Source of the DNA: Ficedula albicollis
Lineage: Eukaryota > Chordata > Aves > Passeriformes > Muscicapidae
Length of the DNA: 64,000 bases
Reading direction: 5' to 3'
Assembly (NCBI RefSeq): GCF_000247815.1
Contig: NC_021676.1
Span: 3,067,044-3,131,043, forward strand
Made by a program: the position numbers and the translations under genes
Part shown: positions 13,021 to 25,949 of the stretch, one piece after another
How positions within the stretch are numbered: position 1 is the stretch's first letter
Layout: each line of letters begins with the position of its first letter
The notes under the pieces: model-generated
Database searches by the model: none
Told to the model about the DNA's origin: nothing
The model's input: the letters and a program-made list of their open reading frames with translations, nothing else

Positions 13021-13415
13021 GTGGGAACTTTGTATTTTTCTCTTTAGATGTGTTAAATTATCTGTATCTGCCTAGAGTCATTAATATTTTGGATGTTTCT
13101 GGATGGGAAGCAGAATTTTCAGGGACTGTGCTGAACTGTATCATCTTTCTTTGATTTGTTCAGATTAATCCAGAATGTTCTTTCCAGTCTTGAATCTCCA
13201 TCCACTGGGCTGGATGAGGGAAATGGAACAGGCTTTGGCTGTTTCCACATTTCTCTTGTTTTACAGACAACTAGGAAATCAAGGAACATCACAAGCTCTC
13301 TCTTGCCACCAATACATTGTCCTTGGCCACAACTAATTTAACATCTAATTTAATGTAGTATACAAACAGGGCAAAAAACATTTCTTTTACCTTAAAACAT
13401 TTGTGCCTACCCTTG

Positions 13416-13538
13416 TTGTTTTTTGTTTGTTTTTTTTTTTGGTGGAAATTACAAATTTTGAGTTGCGGTTTTTTTTGTTTTTTTTGTTTTGTTTTGTTTT
13501 GTTGTTTTTGTTTTTGGTTTTTGGGGTTTTTTTGGGTC
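13416..13538. repeat. T/G-rich low-complexity tracts
   Basis: Two blocks of T-runs broken by single or double G (13416-13443 and 13470-13538), separated by a short unique segment. Open frames of 79-104 codons across it are low-complexity translations. Confidence 0.85.
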
Positions 13539-13672
13539 AAGCCCAATTCCTTTAATTCAGGGCAAAGCTCTCTGTGGTTTTCATATCTGTGTCCATGCTG
13601 CACTTCTGAGTGTGAATTTCTTAAGTCTTCTATACCTTAGAAAATGTCCTTAAAAAGAAATGTTGAGCATGG

Positions 13673-13780
13673 ACAGTAGGTCAGTAAATAATTTGGAGGT
13701 TTGTGTCTACAGTAGGTCAGTAAAGAATTTGGAGGTTTGTGACTACAGTAGGTCAGTAAAGAATTTGGAGCTTAGTGTCT
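13673..13780. repeat. 36-bp minisatellite, three copies
   Basis: The unit begins ACAGTAGGTCAGTAAA and is present three times (13673-13708, 13709-13744, 13745-13780). The first copy has AAATAAT where the others have AAAGAAT. The last copy diverges towards its end (GGAGCTTAGTG versus GGAGGTTTGTG), typical of an edge unit. The 12-residue periodicity in the overlapping open frame follows from 36 being a multiple of three. Confidence 0.95.
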
Positions 13781-15689
13781 ATTTTGGAAGGTTCAGTAAG
13801 TGCAATGTGATGCCATCCAGGGCTGTGCTCCTCTCACAGTGGGTGCATTATGTGAGGATGTGCAGACTCAGGTGTTCTGCAGAAATCCCACCTTCTTTTT
13901 TGGGAAGTGAAACCTTCAGCAGCCTTTGTCTCTAAAGACTTTTCCCCCCCTTGCTTTCCCATATGCTTGCTGAGCTTTTTGTTCTCTAGCACCTGTCCTG
14001 TGATGATAGCTCGTTGTTGGTGCTCTGACAGGAGCTGACTTTACAGGCTGCAGACTAAACCTGGCATTTGGCAGTGACCTCAGGCTTTGCTCCACACCCA
14101 GCTCTGCTGAACCTCCAGAAACCCTGTGGGTGCTGACCAGGGCAGCTGAAGTGCTGGAAAAGGTCACTCTTCATCCAGGGACCTGCCAGCTGTGACAGTC
14201 GCTTGACCAACCTGTTTTCTGACTTGTGGGAGTTTGGAAATGGCATTAAATGAAAGGAAAGGGATCTTTAGGAGAGATGAGCCGTCCTCTTGGTTATGTA
14301 GGTCAGTTCTTTGTAGATGCAGTGTGAGCTGCAGCTTCAGTATCAGATGGAGCTTCTTTTATCCCCCAACAGCACATGATAAAACCGTGGCATCCCACCT
14401 TTTTTTCTTTTTATGGCACTGAGAACATTTGCAGGGCTGCAAACCTGCGTTGGGGCCATTTCATCTATTTTATCTTTCAGATGCCGTTGTCTCATCAGAT
14501 ATGTGCTGTGATGCAGAACTGGCTTTGACTTGGTTTTCTTGAAGTTGTTTTCGTGATTAGAACTAAATCTGGGATCAGCACAAAGTTTGATGGATTTTAA
14601 ATATGAATTAGAAGTTAGGGCAGAAAAATGTGTATTGGAAGAGGGATAAGGACAGGAACTGAAAGATAAAAGATGCAAAGAAGGAAAAAACTGCTCAAAG
14701 TGCAGTTTGGAAGGGACCAATGGGTGAATGAGAAATGTTATTTATTTATGATATACAATAAGAAATTTAAAATGTGGTAGGTTTATAGCAAATAAATAAT
14801 ATTTATACAAAAATCTTGATATGAAAATGTGCTGAAATAAACCACTTCCAAGTCCTTCAGAGGACAGCAGATTTCTGTTGGCCTAAATATCCCAGAGCTT
14901 GTATCATTTCCAGCACGCTGCCAGCTCTTGTGGCTTTGCTAATGACCAGCCAAGGAGGTGCAGGGAGTGCCTGAGTGGGCACACAACAAATAACAATTTG
15001 TAGCTCTCCCTTGGTTTGTTTTTGTCTGGAGATGTCTGTGCATCCCTCTCTCCACTTCCCTTTTCTGGCCAGCACAGCAGCAGCTGCTGCACCAACAGCA
15101 GAACTGAGACATGAAAACACCAGCTCTGGATTTAGTTATTTATTTCCAATGCCAGCTTATCAGCGCTCCATCACTCTCTGTGAATCAAATGAGTGAGTTT
15201 CACATCTGCTCGTTTTTTTGGAAGGGCGAATCTTGAGTTATAGGTGTGTGCAAATAATTTCAAGCACCTTAAAATTTTCACCACGGGAAAATTAAAGCAC
15301 AGCAGTGATTATTAGGGACTACAAGCATATCAATTCTAAATTAATACCCCAATATAATTACTTTGTCCTGCTCCTTCCTTTGTGAGCCATTGGTAGGTGG
15401 TAAGTAATCTCTTTTTAAGCTATTTTTCCCTCAATATGTCAGAGGAATTATTTGAAATAATTATGAAAGAGACATAGAATATAAATGTCAGAATAGATGT
15501 AGATGGGAAAATATTACTACAGAGAGGTTTTGTAATATGTTGGAAATGTCATTTATGGTTTTGTTTTAATGAATGGGTAATTAGCTGGCTGAACATCAGC
15601 TCAATTCTTAATGGAATCTTAGTAGATTAACTACACGCCTCATTCATATTATCCTACAGAATTTTTCTGCTTTTTTATAATGAATATTC
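13781..15689. other. Noncoding stretch, nothing recognised
   Basis: Unique sequence of mixed composition, somewhat GC-richer at 14020-14200 and 14900-15110. The open frames found here (60-125 codons) have no recognised domain and overlap one another on both strands. Confidence 0.6.
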
Positions 15690-16053
15690 TTTTTGCAGGG
15701 TGCCAACATGAAAAAGGAGGGACTCTTTTAGTGTAGAGAATTTGGGCTTTTGTCCTCTGTTGAGTGAATGGGGTCTTTAAAAAAAAATTGCTTAAAATAC
15801 GTGTGGTGGTGCTCTTCCTATCTTCCAGCCCATGCTGGTTTGGATACCAGTTCTTACACCTGTATCTCTTCCGATCTTTTTGCAGGGTGCCAACATGAAA
15901 AAGGAGGGACTCTTTTAGTGTAGAGAATTTGGGCTTTTGTCCTCTGTTGAGTGAATGGGGTCTTTAAAAACAAAAATGCTTAAAATACGTGTGGTGGTGC
16001 TCTTCCTATCTTCCAGCCCATGCTGGTTTGGATACCAGTTCTTGCACCTGTAT
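15690..16053. repeat. 187-bp tandem duplication with adapter-like junction
   Basis: A unit starting TTTTTGCAGGGTGCCAACAT occurs at about 15690 and again at 15877 (period 187). Copies differ at a few positions (an A/G difference in TTCTTACACC/TTCTTGCACC and an A-rich stretch around 15780/15967). Copy one leaves the shared sequence after CCTGTAT and reads CTCTTCCGATCT before copy two begins. This 12-mer matches the 3' end of the standard Illumina adapter, so the duplication may be an assembly product. Confidence 0.95.
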
Positions 16054-16220
16054 TTTTTGCATACTTTTGGTTTTGTTGGATTACATTTTTACCTTTATTT
16101 TTATTCTATTGGCTTTTATTTTTATTATTTCCATGGCTTTATTAAATTAAATGTTGATTTCAAATTCCCTATGTTTTGAATCCTCTAAAGCTTTAAAAAT
16201 CTGAAATACAGATGTTGAAT

Positions 16221-16364
16221 GCTCAGTTTCCCTAAAAGTAACAAAGAAAAAACAGCTCAGTCTTTGCTTCTCCTTATAGATGAACATGTTCCGCTCAGTT
16301 TCCCTAAAAGTAACAAAGAAAAAAACAGCTCAGTCTTTGCTTCTCCCTATAGATGAACGTGTTC
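16221..16364. repeat. 72-bp tandem duplication, two copies
   Basis: A unit starting GCTCAGTTTCCCTAAAAG occurs at 16221 and 16293. Copies differ by one A in an A-run and by a few substitutions (TCCTTATAG/TCCCTATAG, GAACATG/GAACGTG). One extra C lies at the junction. Confidence 0.95.
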
Positions 16365-17510
16365 TTGTAGAATATTTGTTTATTTCTATAAAAGCTATTA
16401 ACATGTAAAATCTCCTTTTTGCCTTTCTTAATGTGCATCACATCATTATTCTATATACATAATTTATACTTATTGTTTATGTTTTCCAAAACATTTTTTT
16501 CTAGTTGGACAGAAGTTTGCTAAGACACTAAAAAAAAATTTAGCAAACCTGTTTAACATTCAGCTCTGCTGTTTGCCCTAAAGCTATAATTTTCATGTAA
16601 TCTGCTTGTGAAAAACCCTCTTGTCTGAGGTGCTGCATTTCTTGGTTGTTCTTCTTTGATGTCTCTGTCCTGCTGGGGTGTCCTGGCAAGTTCTTAAAAC
16701 ACAGGTAGGAATTTTTGATATGCAGCAATGAATAAAGACAGTTTACACTGGTTCTGAAGCAGGAGTTAACCAACACCTGAAATCCATCTTGCCAGATCAG
16801 AATCTGCGTGTCCAGAGAGAGGGAAGAGCAAATATCTCACTTTTTCTCAGCTGATCATAATTTTCCCCATCACAATTTTAGTGAACCCAGGACAAAGAGA
16901 GTCAATATTATGAGATCTGTGTTAATGTGAATAAACATATGTCTGTTAGGTTTACTGAGAAAAAAAAAACTCTTCTAATTTTCTGAATTAGATAATCCCA
17001 TCAGTTACGTTTTATCTTTCCATAGCTTTGTGTGTTTAGAAAAAAAGAACAAGGTTTCAGCTAAAACAACTTGGATTCATAATTTGTTTTCATTTTCTTT
17101 TATTTACTGTCTAGCAAAGTGCTATTTGCAGTGAAATTTGGCATCTCAGCTGAACCATTATATTCAGCTGTAATTAGAATAAACTGTCAGCATGAATTAC
17201 TGTACATTGGGTTTAGAGATTTGTTTGGAGACAGCCATTTCTTACCAAAGCACAGACAGGAATTTGCTGTCTAACTTTGTGCATTTGCAAAATGCATTTA
17301 GTGTAAAATTTATTAGGTCATTAGAAACCTATTATCTTGTCTCAAAGGAGCTGATTTTAAAAGTAAGCATGTTTTCTGTAGAAGGTGACATCTTTACATT
17401 CAAACCCAGTTGTGATTCATTCTTCAGGTTTTGTTCTTGCTTTTCTTCATCAAAACAGAGAGGCATAAAAGCAGGTTAGAAGTAACTCAGTATTGAGATA
17501 TATTGAAAAA
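16365..17510. other. AT-rich noncoding stretch, nothing recognised
   Basis: No recognised exon or element. The 95-codon plus-strand frame beginning at 17192 has no known domain and ordinary AT-rich composition. Confidence 0.6.
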
Positions 17511-17928
17511 AATGTAATCCTTTAAAGGCCAGATTTATTGTTTGATGGAATTAGTGTCCAATCATGGAAAAATAGGATTTCCTTCATGTTAAGAGTTGTT
17601 CACAAACACGGTGGAATTTTAGTCAATTCTCCGTGTTGAGAGCAAAGTTAGAAGCCAGGCTAATCAGGAAGTTATGTTAAGAGTTGTTCACAAACACGGT
17701 GGAATTTAAGTCAATTCTCCGTGTTGAGAGCAAAGTTATAAGCCAGGCTAATCAGGAAGTTACAATGTAATCCTTTAAAGGCCAGATTTATTGTTTGATG
17801 GAATTAGTGTCCAATCCTGGAAAAATAGGATTTCCTTCATGTTAAGAGTTGTTCACAAACACGGTGGAATTTTAGTCAATTCTCCGTGTTGAGAGCAAAG
17901 TTAGAAGCCAGGCTAATCAGGAAGTTAT
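17511..17928. repeat. Nested duplication, order A-B-B-A-B
   Basis: Block A (about 75 bp, AATGTAATCCTTTAAAGGCC...) occurs at 17511-17585 and 17764-17838. Block B (about 88 bp, ATGTTAAGAGTTGTTCACAA...) occurs at 17586-17673, 17674-17761 and 17839-17926. Copies differ at only one or two positions: B2 has TTTAAG for TTTTAG and TTATAAG for TTAGAAG, and A2 has ATCCTGG for ATCATGG. The simplest history has two steps: an A-B duplication with period 253 and an 88-bp B duplication. Confidence 0.95.
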
Positions 17929-20900
17929 GTCTGTGCACTGCACAGGGAAGGGCTCTGGGTCTCTTAAAATCTAAACTGAGCACTCCTGGTCACAGCTGAG
18001 CTGCAGCTCCATCCTGAAGCTTTGGTTGTCTCAAGAGCTGGGTCTCCACTCTGAAGAGAGACAACTTCTCTGAGTGCCACACATTAAATTAATGGATGTT
18101 TTCCAACACTTTTGAGCATTATCCTTAGCACATCTGCGGGGAAATTGTGCAGAAGACAAAGCAAATCTGAGAAGTTCACTGGTCTGTCCTTAACCACATT
18201 TTCTCTCCTGTGCTCTGGCCCAGGCATTTTTTCTGCCCTTTCTGGACACTTCAACTGCCTGGAGACAAATGGGTCAGTTCATGCCTTACACCAAGATTGA
18301 CAGTTTTATGGTGCCTGGAAGACAGAGTTTTAAAATTCTGCTACTTGAAAAATTGTCCTGATATCTGGGGAGAGCAGTCCCTGGCTGTGTGACAAAGGGA
18401 GGCTGTGCTGTGCTCCTGAGGAAGGGACAGATCATCTGGACAAGAGGAGTTAGGCTGAGTCCTCTCAGCTGCTCAGGAGATTTGGGCTCCTTGGTTCCAT
18501 CTATTCCATAGAAACAAATGCTCCCGGATGGGGATGTGCATTAAAACCTGCATCAGTTTTTGAGATAGTTTTTGGGTGAATGCTGAGTTTAATTGACAGA
18601 CAAGCAGCTGCTTCAGAATGCAGTTCCTGTTTTCCTTTCTGAGTAATTGCAAAGGGCTGTTGTTCATTTTCCTGCTGTAGCTGCTTTTGAGCTTATTCCT
18701 CCCACCTCCCAGTCATGATCTGACTTTTAAAAATTCATAATTATTCTAATCTTGAATATTTTCAAGCTCCTGCTGGCTAGTAGTGATGAAGCAGAAATGA
18801 GTCCTGTCTTTTGGGTAAACTCAGTGATGGGAGAATCTTCCAGCTCTGCCATTCCCAGTCTTTGCTTTCAGGCCCAGACAAGGCTGTATCTTCTGTTCCC
18901 ACGAGCTTGTTCTTGTACTCACAGCTTTTGGTGGCTTTTTTGCTGACTGATTCCTCCAAATACATCCCTTCACTCTGTCTCAGTGTCTTCCTTGTTCTGT
19001 CTTATTCCAAAACATATATCTGTAAAGAAATTGTCCATAATGAACAAGTTTTCCATACAGGGTTTTGTTTTTCATGCTCTGCAAAGCTTTCCTCTCCACC
19101 CCTCAAAGCAGGGAAATCAGTGTAGACCCTTCTGCACAGACTTGCTGTAGGCAATTTAACCAATTTCACTTCTCAACCAGAATTTTCCTTCAGTGCATTC
19201 CTCTGTGCTTTCTTTAAAGCCTCCTGCCTAGTTTTCTCTCTCTTTTGGAGACTTCCCTGCTGAGAGTCTGAATGCTGCTGATCATGCAGGCAGGATTCAA
19301 TTCAGGAAAACATAGCAAGAATAATTTATCCTTCAGCTTCCAGCCCCTGTGTTGTGTCAGGTTTCTGCTTGCAGAAAATGCACGAGCTTGCTGCAAAGAT
19401 TGTTTGGGCTGCTTGAAAATGTGGGAAATTCTCTTTTCACCTTTTATATTCTGGACTTTTAGCAGAGAATCCTAACAGACAAAACCAGTAGAGTTATTTT
19501 ACAATCATAGTAAAATATTTTAAGAGACTGGATCAGATAAAGGAGAAAAATAGCCTTACCTCATATACTGGCTTCTGTTCTGAGCTAATGAAACAGAAGA
19601 TGCAAAACTCATGAAGTTTTAGTAAGAACTGTCCTGAAGGTCCTTCTTCAAACACTGGTCCAAGAAATATTACTTTTCTGATTGTGAATTACATGGAATT
19701 GAAAGCACAAGGCATCTTCCTTTTTAAGTAAACTGACTAGAAGCTTTTTAGAGCAACCTGGAAAAGGTTGGGTTAAACATATCTTAGTCCTGAGATATTC
19801 ATTAAATTTATCTCATTAGACACCTGTATTTTAATTTCCTTGGTTTGAGGTTTCATAGTGTGTTCAAATACTGAAAAACTAAACTCTGCTACATGTACAA
19901 GTGCTTCATGTTGAGAAAGGGAATAATATTGATACAATCAACATTTGGGCTCCTTCTGAGCTTTCTCAGGGTAAGGTGCAGCAGGCTGACAGTGGCTTTG
20001 CCATTCTGCAATGTAAGATTATTTGACCATAATATTCATCTGATAAGTTACGAGCTAAAATATAATTTCTGCAGAATAGTCAGAAAACAGTTAATTAGCA
20101 AAGTGCTGACCAGGCACAAACCCAGATCTCTCTCAAACGTGGAGAGGACAGAAGGCTGATCCTGCAAGTTTGCTGTGTTTTAATTGTCTGCTTGTGGCAA
20201 GCTTGCCCAGTAGATGCATGCACATGGTGCAGCTTATCAGAAAGAATTCTAAACACCTCCTTTAACAATCCAGGCTAAATTTGACTTCAGTGGCACAGAC
20301 AACTTCTGTACATCCAGCATGAGGTGATCTTTTTGATTCTTTTTTTGGTTGTTCAATTCATTTTTCTTAAAGTAACCTTGGTAAAAGGCCTCAAAGAGCT
20401 GAACTGATTCAGCTGATCTCAGGAAGGCAGAAGACCATTGCAATTTTGCTTTGTCCTTTCAGAAAAAAACACAGATTTTGCTGACAGGCTTCTGCTCCCA
20501 GCTTGCAGTAATTGGTGGCACACACAAAGCTAATTCCTTATTACACAGTATTTTCAGGGGGTTAATGGGCAAGCTGTTGAATGCAAAACAGTGGCCAATA
20601 AGGAGGATCTTAGGAGAATAAAGATCAGTAATTTGCATCCTCCAACGCTGCATTTTCAGTTTATGTCTCTTATCTCTGTTATCCTTTTTGTAGATTCACT
20701 TCATGTAAAGTGATGCACAAGCAGAGACTGCCAGGAGTAGTTTGACTTTGAACAGTGAAGATTTGCTCAGTGATATCCAAATTCTTTGTGTCCATTTGTA
20801 TCTGTAGCTGTAGGAACTTGCAGGGAACAGGGGGACACCTGAGAAACCTGAGTTATTTACAAGAGTGGAATGGATATTTTCCTTTCAGAAGAAGGAGAGA

Positions 20901-21728
20901 AAGTGAAAAGACTTTTATCAAAGTGTTCTAGCTGCAATAAAATAAATTCTCACCCTTTTTACCATAGAGGAGAGGAGATGAAAATAAAAATGCAGAGTTC
21001 ATTTGTTGATTCTTACTCTGACTTCCTCCCCAGTTGTTTCTTCTCTTTTATTGACAGCTTCATTTTCAAATTAGGATAATAGCATCGTATTCTTTCTTGA
21101 ATTGTGTATATTTAATTCTGTTTGTCTTGGGGGCTTTGTGTTAGCATAAAGAAATCCAGCTGAAATGGAATTTTCTCTAACACCATCAAGGGCAAGCTTT
21201 GCAATCTGAAACTCATGTTCTCTGATGATTCCTCTCACCCCCACTAACATCCTCACTTCTTTCAAAAATCAGCACTGAAAATAATAAGGAAGGGCAGCAT
21301 AACCCTTGAAGAGTTTGGATTTTGAGTGGATCTTGAGTTTTATATCTGCAGACAGAATATTTTTTAAACTCAAACTAACCCTTTTTAACTTTTTGGGACA
21401 TCTGAAGCCAGCTATGTAAAATGGAGATAGCTACATGTACAATAGCTGCACCAAACCCTTCAGACTGTGCTCTGCCATGTGTTTGTTGTTTTATTTCTCA
21501 TTATTGCTGCAGCTGTGTGAGTGAAATTGGCTTATTTTTGAATAGCAGTGCTAACAAATTAAAAACATAACTAACATGAAGGGGCACTGACCTTTCCAAG
21601 GAAGAGCTGGAGCACAATGAAGATTGACTTTGGTACAGTACAGTGCATTTCATTCCTTGTTTGCACAGCCAGTCCCAAGGGTGGGATTTCAGACAAGCCA
21701 GAGCTGCAGAGCACCTGACAAGGCATTA
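17929..21728. other. Noncoding stretch, nothing recognised
   Basis: About 3.8 kb of unique AT-rich DNA with no recognised repeat, exon or RNA gene. Open frames are short and overlap on both strands. Confidence 0.6.
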
Positions 21729-21897
21729 GGAGATATTCCCCATTCCATCCAAAAAATCATGTATCTGATCATGTGCATGGACTGTAGCTTCACTGGGAGA
21801 TATTCCCCATTCCATCCAAAAAATCATATATCTGGTCATGTGCATGGACTGTAGCTTCACTCGTATCTGATCATGTGCATGGACTGTAGCTTCACTG
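21729..21897. repeat. 67-bp duplication, two and a half copies
   Basis: Units begin GGAGATATTCCCCATTCC at 21729 and 21796. A third, partial copy (GTATCTGATCATGTGCATGG through GCTTCACT) lies at 21863-21897 and starts in the middle of the unit. The second copy differs at two positions (CATATATCTGGTC for CATGTATCTGATC). The partial copy matches copy one, which implies two separate events or exchange between copies. Confidence 0.95.
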
Positions 21898-24800
21898 TTC
21901 TCAATGCTTTATGTTGATTTAAGTTCAATTTTGTTTATTTCTTGTTGTGTGGTAAATATTTCCAGCTACTGGCTGGAAGGCTGAAGTTAGGGTGAATTGC
22001 CATTTTAAAGGGAGTGCTCTGTGCCAGAATGATTCTGGAGAGCTTCCCAGCTGACTTCCCTGCAGGTTACTATTGTCAGCTGTCAGACCTCAGGCTACTT
22101 CTGACACTTTTATCCTCATGACTTTGTTTTCCTTTATTTTCTCTTTTTTAAATTTTATTTATTTTATTTTACCAGTATGATGTGCAAATTTAAGCTTTTT
22201 TTTTATTTATTTTTTTTATTTTTGTATGAGCATTTCCCATAAGTCTCTTTGCTGAGTGGAAAAGGGATGAAAGTGTTTGAGAGCTCTCTTGAGGCTATTT
22301 AATATAACCCTTAAATACTTGGGTTTGAAGTTTGTGATGATTTGGACTTAGATCTGTCAACTTGACTTAAAATTACTGCTCATATTATTTTCTGGTGGAA
22401 AATACTGTATTCTAGGTCAATAGGAAGTTAACTGTGATGTCCTTTTTCCTGACAACCTGCTGAATCATTTGTCACCTGTCCTGCTATGGATGTGTGGTTA
22501 GGATTTCTAAAACCAGTTTTGTGTCTCACATTTCAATAGACTTTTTTTTTTTTTCTGAATCCTATTTCTAATGAAGTCTGGGAGAAATTATTAACTAGCC
22601 AAGGAATACATGGATTTTGAGCTTCACTAGCATCAGTATCTTGTATTTCCATATGGAAATTGCTTCCAGAACTCCAGCTGAGCCATCAGGATGCCCCTTC
22701 TAGTTCTGTGTGCATTTTAAGTGAGGTGAAAGCCTGGTTCTCATTCTAACAATTTATTTTGGGCAGCTGGGATGGAGAAGAGATGATGCAGGTACAATAT
22801 GCTTGAAGACACTTGATAATGAAGGAACTGGGAGAATATTCTTGGTGGCTCATTGCTGATGCTCTTGGCTTTGTGGGTCTGTGGGACAGAGCCCTCTGGG
22901 AATTTGGGAATCTTGCACCTCCAAAAGGGTGAGGGCATCCTGAAAAGTGCCATGCCTATTGAGCAGATGAATATCTGGAGTTTTTTCTGCTGAATCAGTT
23001 AATAGAAGTTGTCAGGATGTCTATTTTGTATGATCAAAGTGGGTGAGGAGATTCCCAATATTGGAACAACAACAAGAAAAAAAGTGAATTTTGTTTACCT
23101 TCCCAAAATTATCAGATTGCAAGGCTCACTTTCAATGCTCTTATGAATATTAATGCACTTGAAATGTCTTAAAAATATTAAGGGCAAGAAAAATTCCACA
23201 AGGATCAGTTTATTTATTATTTCCTGACTCCTTGGTAAAATTATGTTGACTGACTCTTTACTAAACAAAAGTGAATGTGCTTACATTTGGTGAAATTAAG
23301 TTTGCTGGAAAGTTTATCTGTGGGTACTTGTAATTCTTCTATTCAAGTTCAAGGCAATTTCAGAGGGATGGCTTGTGAAACCATGCTTGAGTAGAAAACA
23401 CTTCATGGAAAATGTATTGTATGCTATTCATTTAATTTTTCAAAATATCAAAAATACTTTTCCTTAAAATCTGACGCATGTAGAGCTTGGCATTGTTAGC
23501 AAAATGTTTTGCAGTCTGTGTAAGGAATCTTTACAGACAGGTGTACAAATCCACCAACAATGCAGCCAGAAAGATAAATCAGAAAAAAAAACCAAAAAAC
23601 ATGAGAGAACCTTGACTTTAGATTTCGTGAGGAAAGGATGCCACAAACCTACCTGAGCCTCGTGGGGTAAATGAGGCAGAGCTACTTCACTTCTTGGCTT
23701 GTATTGCAGAGAAGAGACTTGTAGTGAAAGTCATTTGAGGTTAAGGTTTTTGGAAGTCATTTGAGGATAAAAAGTAAAAATTTTGTATCAAACTTTCCTG
23801 GTGGAATGTGAGAAAAGGTGAAATCTGACATAAAATACGAGGATAAACCTATGAGAGGTGAAAGACTGAAATGAGCCCAGAATAGCATTTTTCTTTATTC
23901 AGCCTGGTGTGCTCCTCCAAAAAAAAAGTGACAAGATTGACTCTGAAGTCACAGAAAATGTGACTGATCTGATCTGGTATTGACTGCACAATGATACATA
24001 ATCCAGAGATCAGGGGGTCCAGGATAACCAAACAGGACACACATTACCTGGCACAGCAGAGCTCTGGGCTTTAAGTCAATGGTAAATATTGTTTCAAGTG
24101 AAAGCACAGTTCAGGCAAAGATGAGGGTCACAAACTCCCAATCTGAGGAATGTTGCTGTTATTGTGCATTATTGTCAAGAAAAGCATGACTTGAACAGAG
24201 ACAGGACAGCTTGATTTAACTTCCTATAAACTTCTTAGTGTATGGCATTCATGAGTCTTGGAGGTTATCTCTAAAAATAGCCCTTGAAAGTGCCTATCAA
24301 TTAGATTTTATGACATGAAAATGTCATTTCTGGAAGAGTCAGATATTGTACGAGATATGACAGTGCCAGAGACCAAATTGGGAGCAAAATATTTCTGTCT
24401 TTCCCTGAGGTGTCAGTTGAACTCTAACTTTGGATATAGGTTATGTAGACTTAATAGCTGGTTGATTTTTTTTGGGTTGGGTTTGGTTTGCTTTTTTGAT
24501 TGATTCCAAAGTCATTAAAATGCCATTCAAAAGCTCTCTCCAATTGCAGCTGCCTGTTTTTGTACAACAGGTTAAATTCAGGAATGACAGAGATTGCAAA
24601 TCAAGCAGGATGAGAGAGGACAATGCCTTTTTCTTGTTCACACTGTAATTTTTATCATACTGTGTCTATCTCAGCTGTTCTCAACTTTCCCTTAACCAGA
24701 GGGATTTTTTTATTTTTTTAAATTCTTTTCTTAAAGATAGCTAAGTAAAACTAGAAGTCTGTTCACCAAAGTTTTGGAATCCAGCACTTTTCATTCTGTA

Positions 24801-25949
24801 TTCTCTGCTTACACATATGCTGGAGGAGGAGGAGGATGCTTTTGGCAAGCAAAGGAAAGAAAGAGCTGGATTTGCAGGAGACTCTCTCTTTGCAAAGTCT
24901 CTGCTGAGAGTGAATCTGCAGCTTCATCTCCACACTCAGAGCCTGATTTTGTGATTTTTCTGGAGCCCAACAGTGGGAAAATACCACTGAGGTACAACAG
25001 TGCAACGTGATGCTCGGTGCAGGATTTGGGGCTGCATTTTGTGTGATCAGATTGAAAGCTGCAGAAGCTTGAGGAAAATCACTCTGGCCAAAACTTGCTC
25101 ACTGAGGATTTTGGTTTCAAAGCTTTTGTATCTACAGAGAGTTACTTGGGGGTCAGTGGAGAATTTGTAGTTGAGAATTAATTAGGGGAGGTGAGGTAGG
25201 GAAGTACTTGGTGGAAGAAATCATTGAGGACATTGGTGAAGGGCAGAGGAGTCAAATATGAAAATGAAGGAATCTGCTGTAGAAAATATAACAAGAAGGA
25301 GCTGTGAAAGTTCCACCTGCTCCTTCTTAGCTGTAAAATAATGTGTTGTAATTTTGTGTATCAAGTACATGTGATTATAGTCACTCACTGCTTGAAAATG
25401 CTGGCAGAAATGTCTGTGTAGTGTGATCTGCTAATACACACTAAATGATAATTGAATTGAAGTTATTTTGCTAATTAGTCAATGTGTTCTATAGAAATCA
25501 ACAGGAAAGTGAAACCCTTTAAAATTTTACTTGCCACAGAGTAACACAGCTAATAATGTGCTTTGCTATTAATTAATGACCCAAAATCTGGATATCAGGT
25601 AGAGTCTTGGCACAACTGAGGCTGATGGGAAAAATTCTGTTGTTATATATGGGGAAAAAAAATTTCATTGAGAGAAGATTTCATTCTTTTAATCAGTTTT
25701 TACCAGATATATGTTGCCTTTGCATAGTCCTTTCTTTTTTTTTTTTTTAACTTGAATTAATACATCACACCAGAACATGTTGTGAGTGTCAGAGGATCCT
25801 GTGTATCAGCGATACAAAAGGAATTAGCATATTCTCATGAAAGATGATCACGTTCTGTTGGGGTCTCAGTCCTGGACCTGTCACTGCTGAGTGACAGGAG
25901 CTCACATTGCTCTGGAAGGGCAGATGTTATGAATAATGGTTTGCTTAGT
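21898..25949. other. Noncoding stretch with minor simple sequence
   Basis: Unique AT-rich DNA. It contains A/T-rich low complexity at 22138-22230, a perfect 16-bp palindrome ATTTCCATATGGAAAT at 22645-22660, and a short GTCATTTGAGG repeat at 23730-23766. No exon is recognised. Confidence 0.6.

Noticed and set aside
13673..13780. Three regularly spaced 36-bp repeats, considered as a CRISPR-like array
   Set aside because: The repeats are contiguous without spacers and the context is vertebrate. It is a minisatellite.
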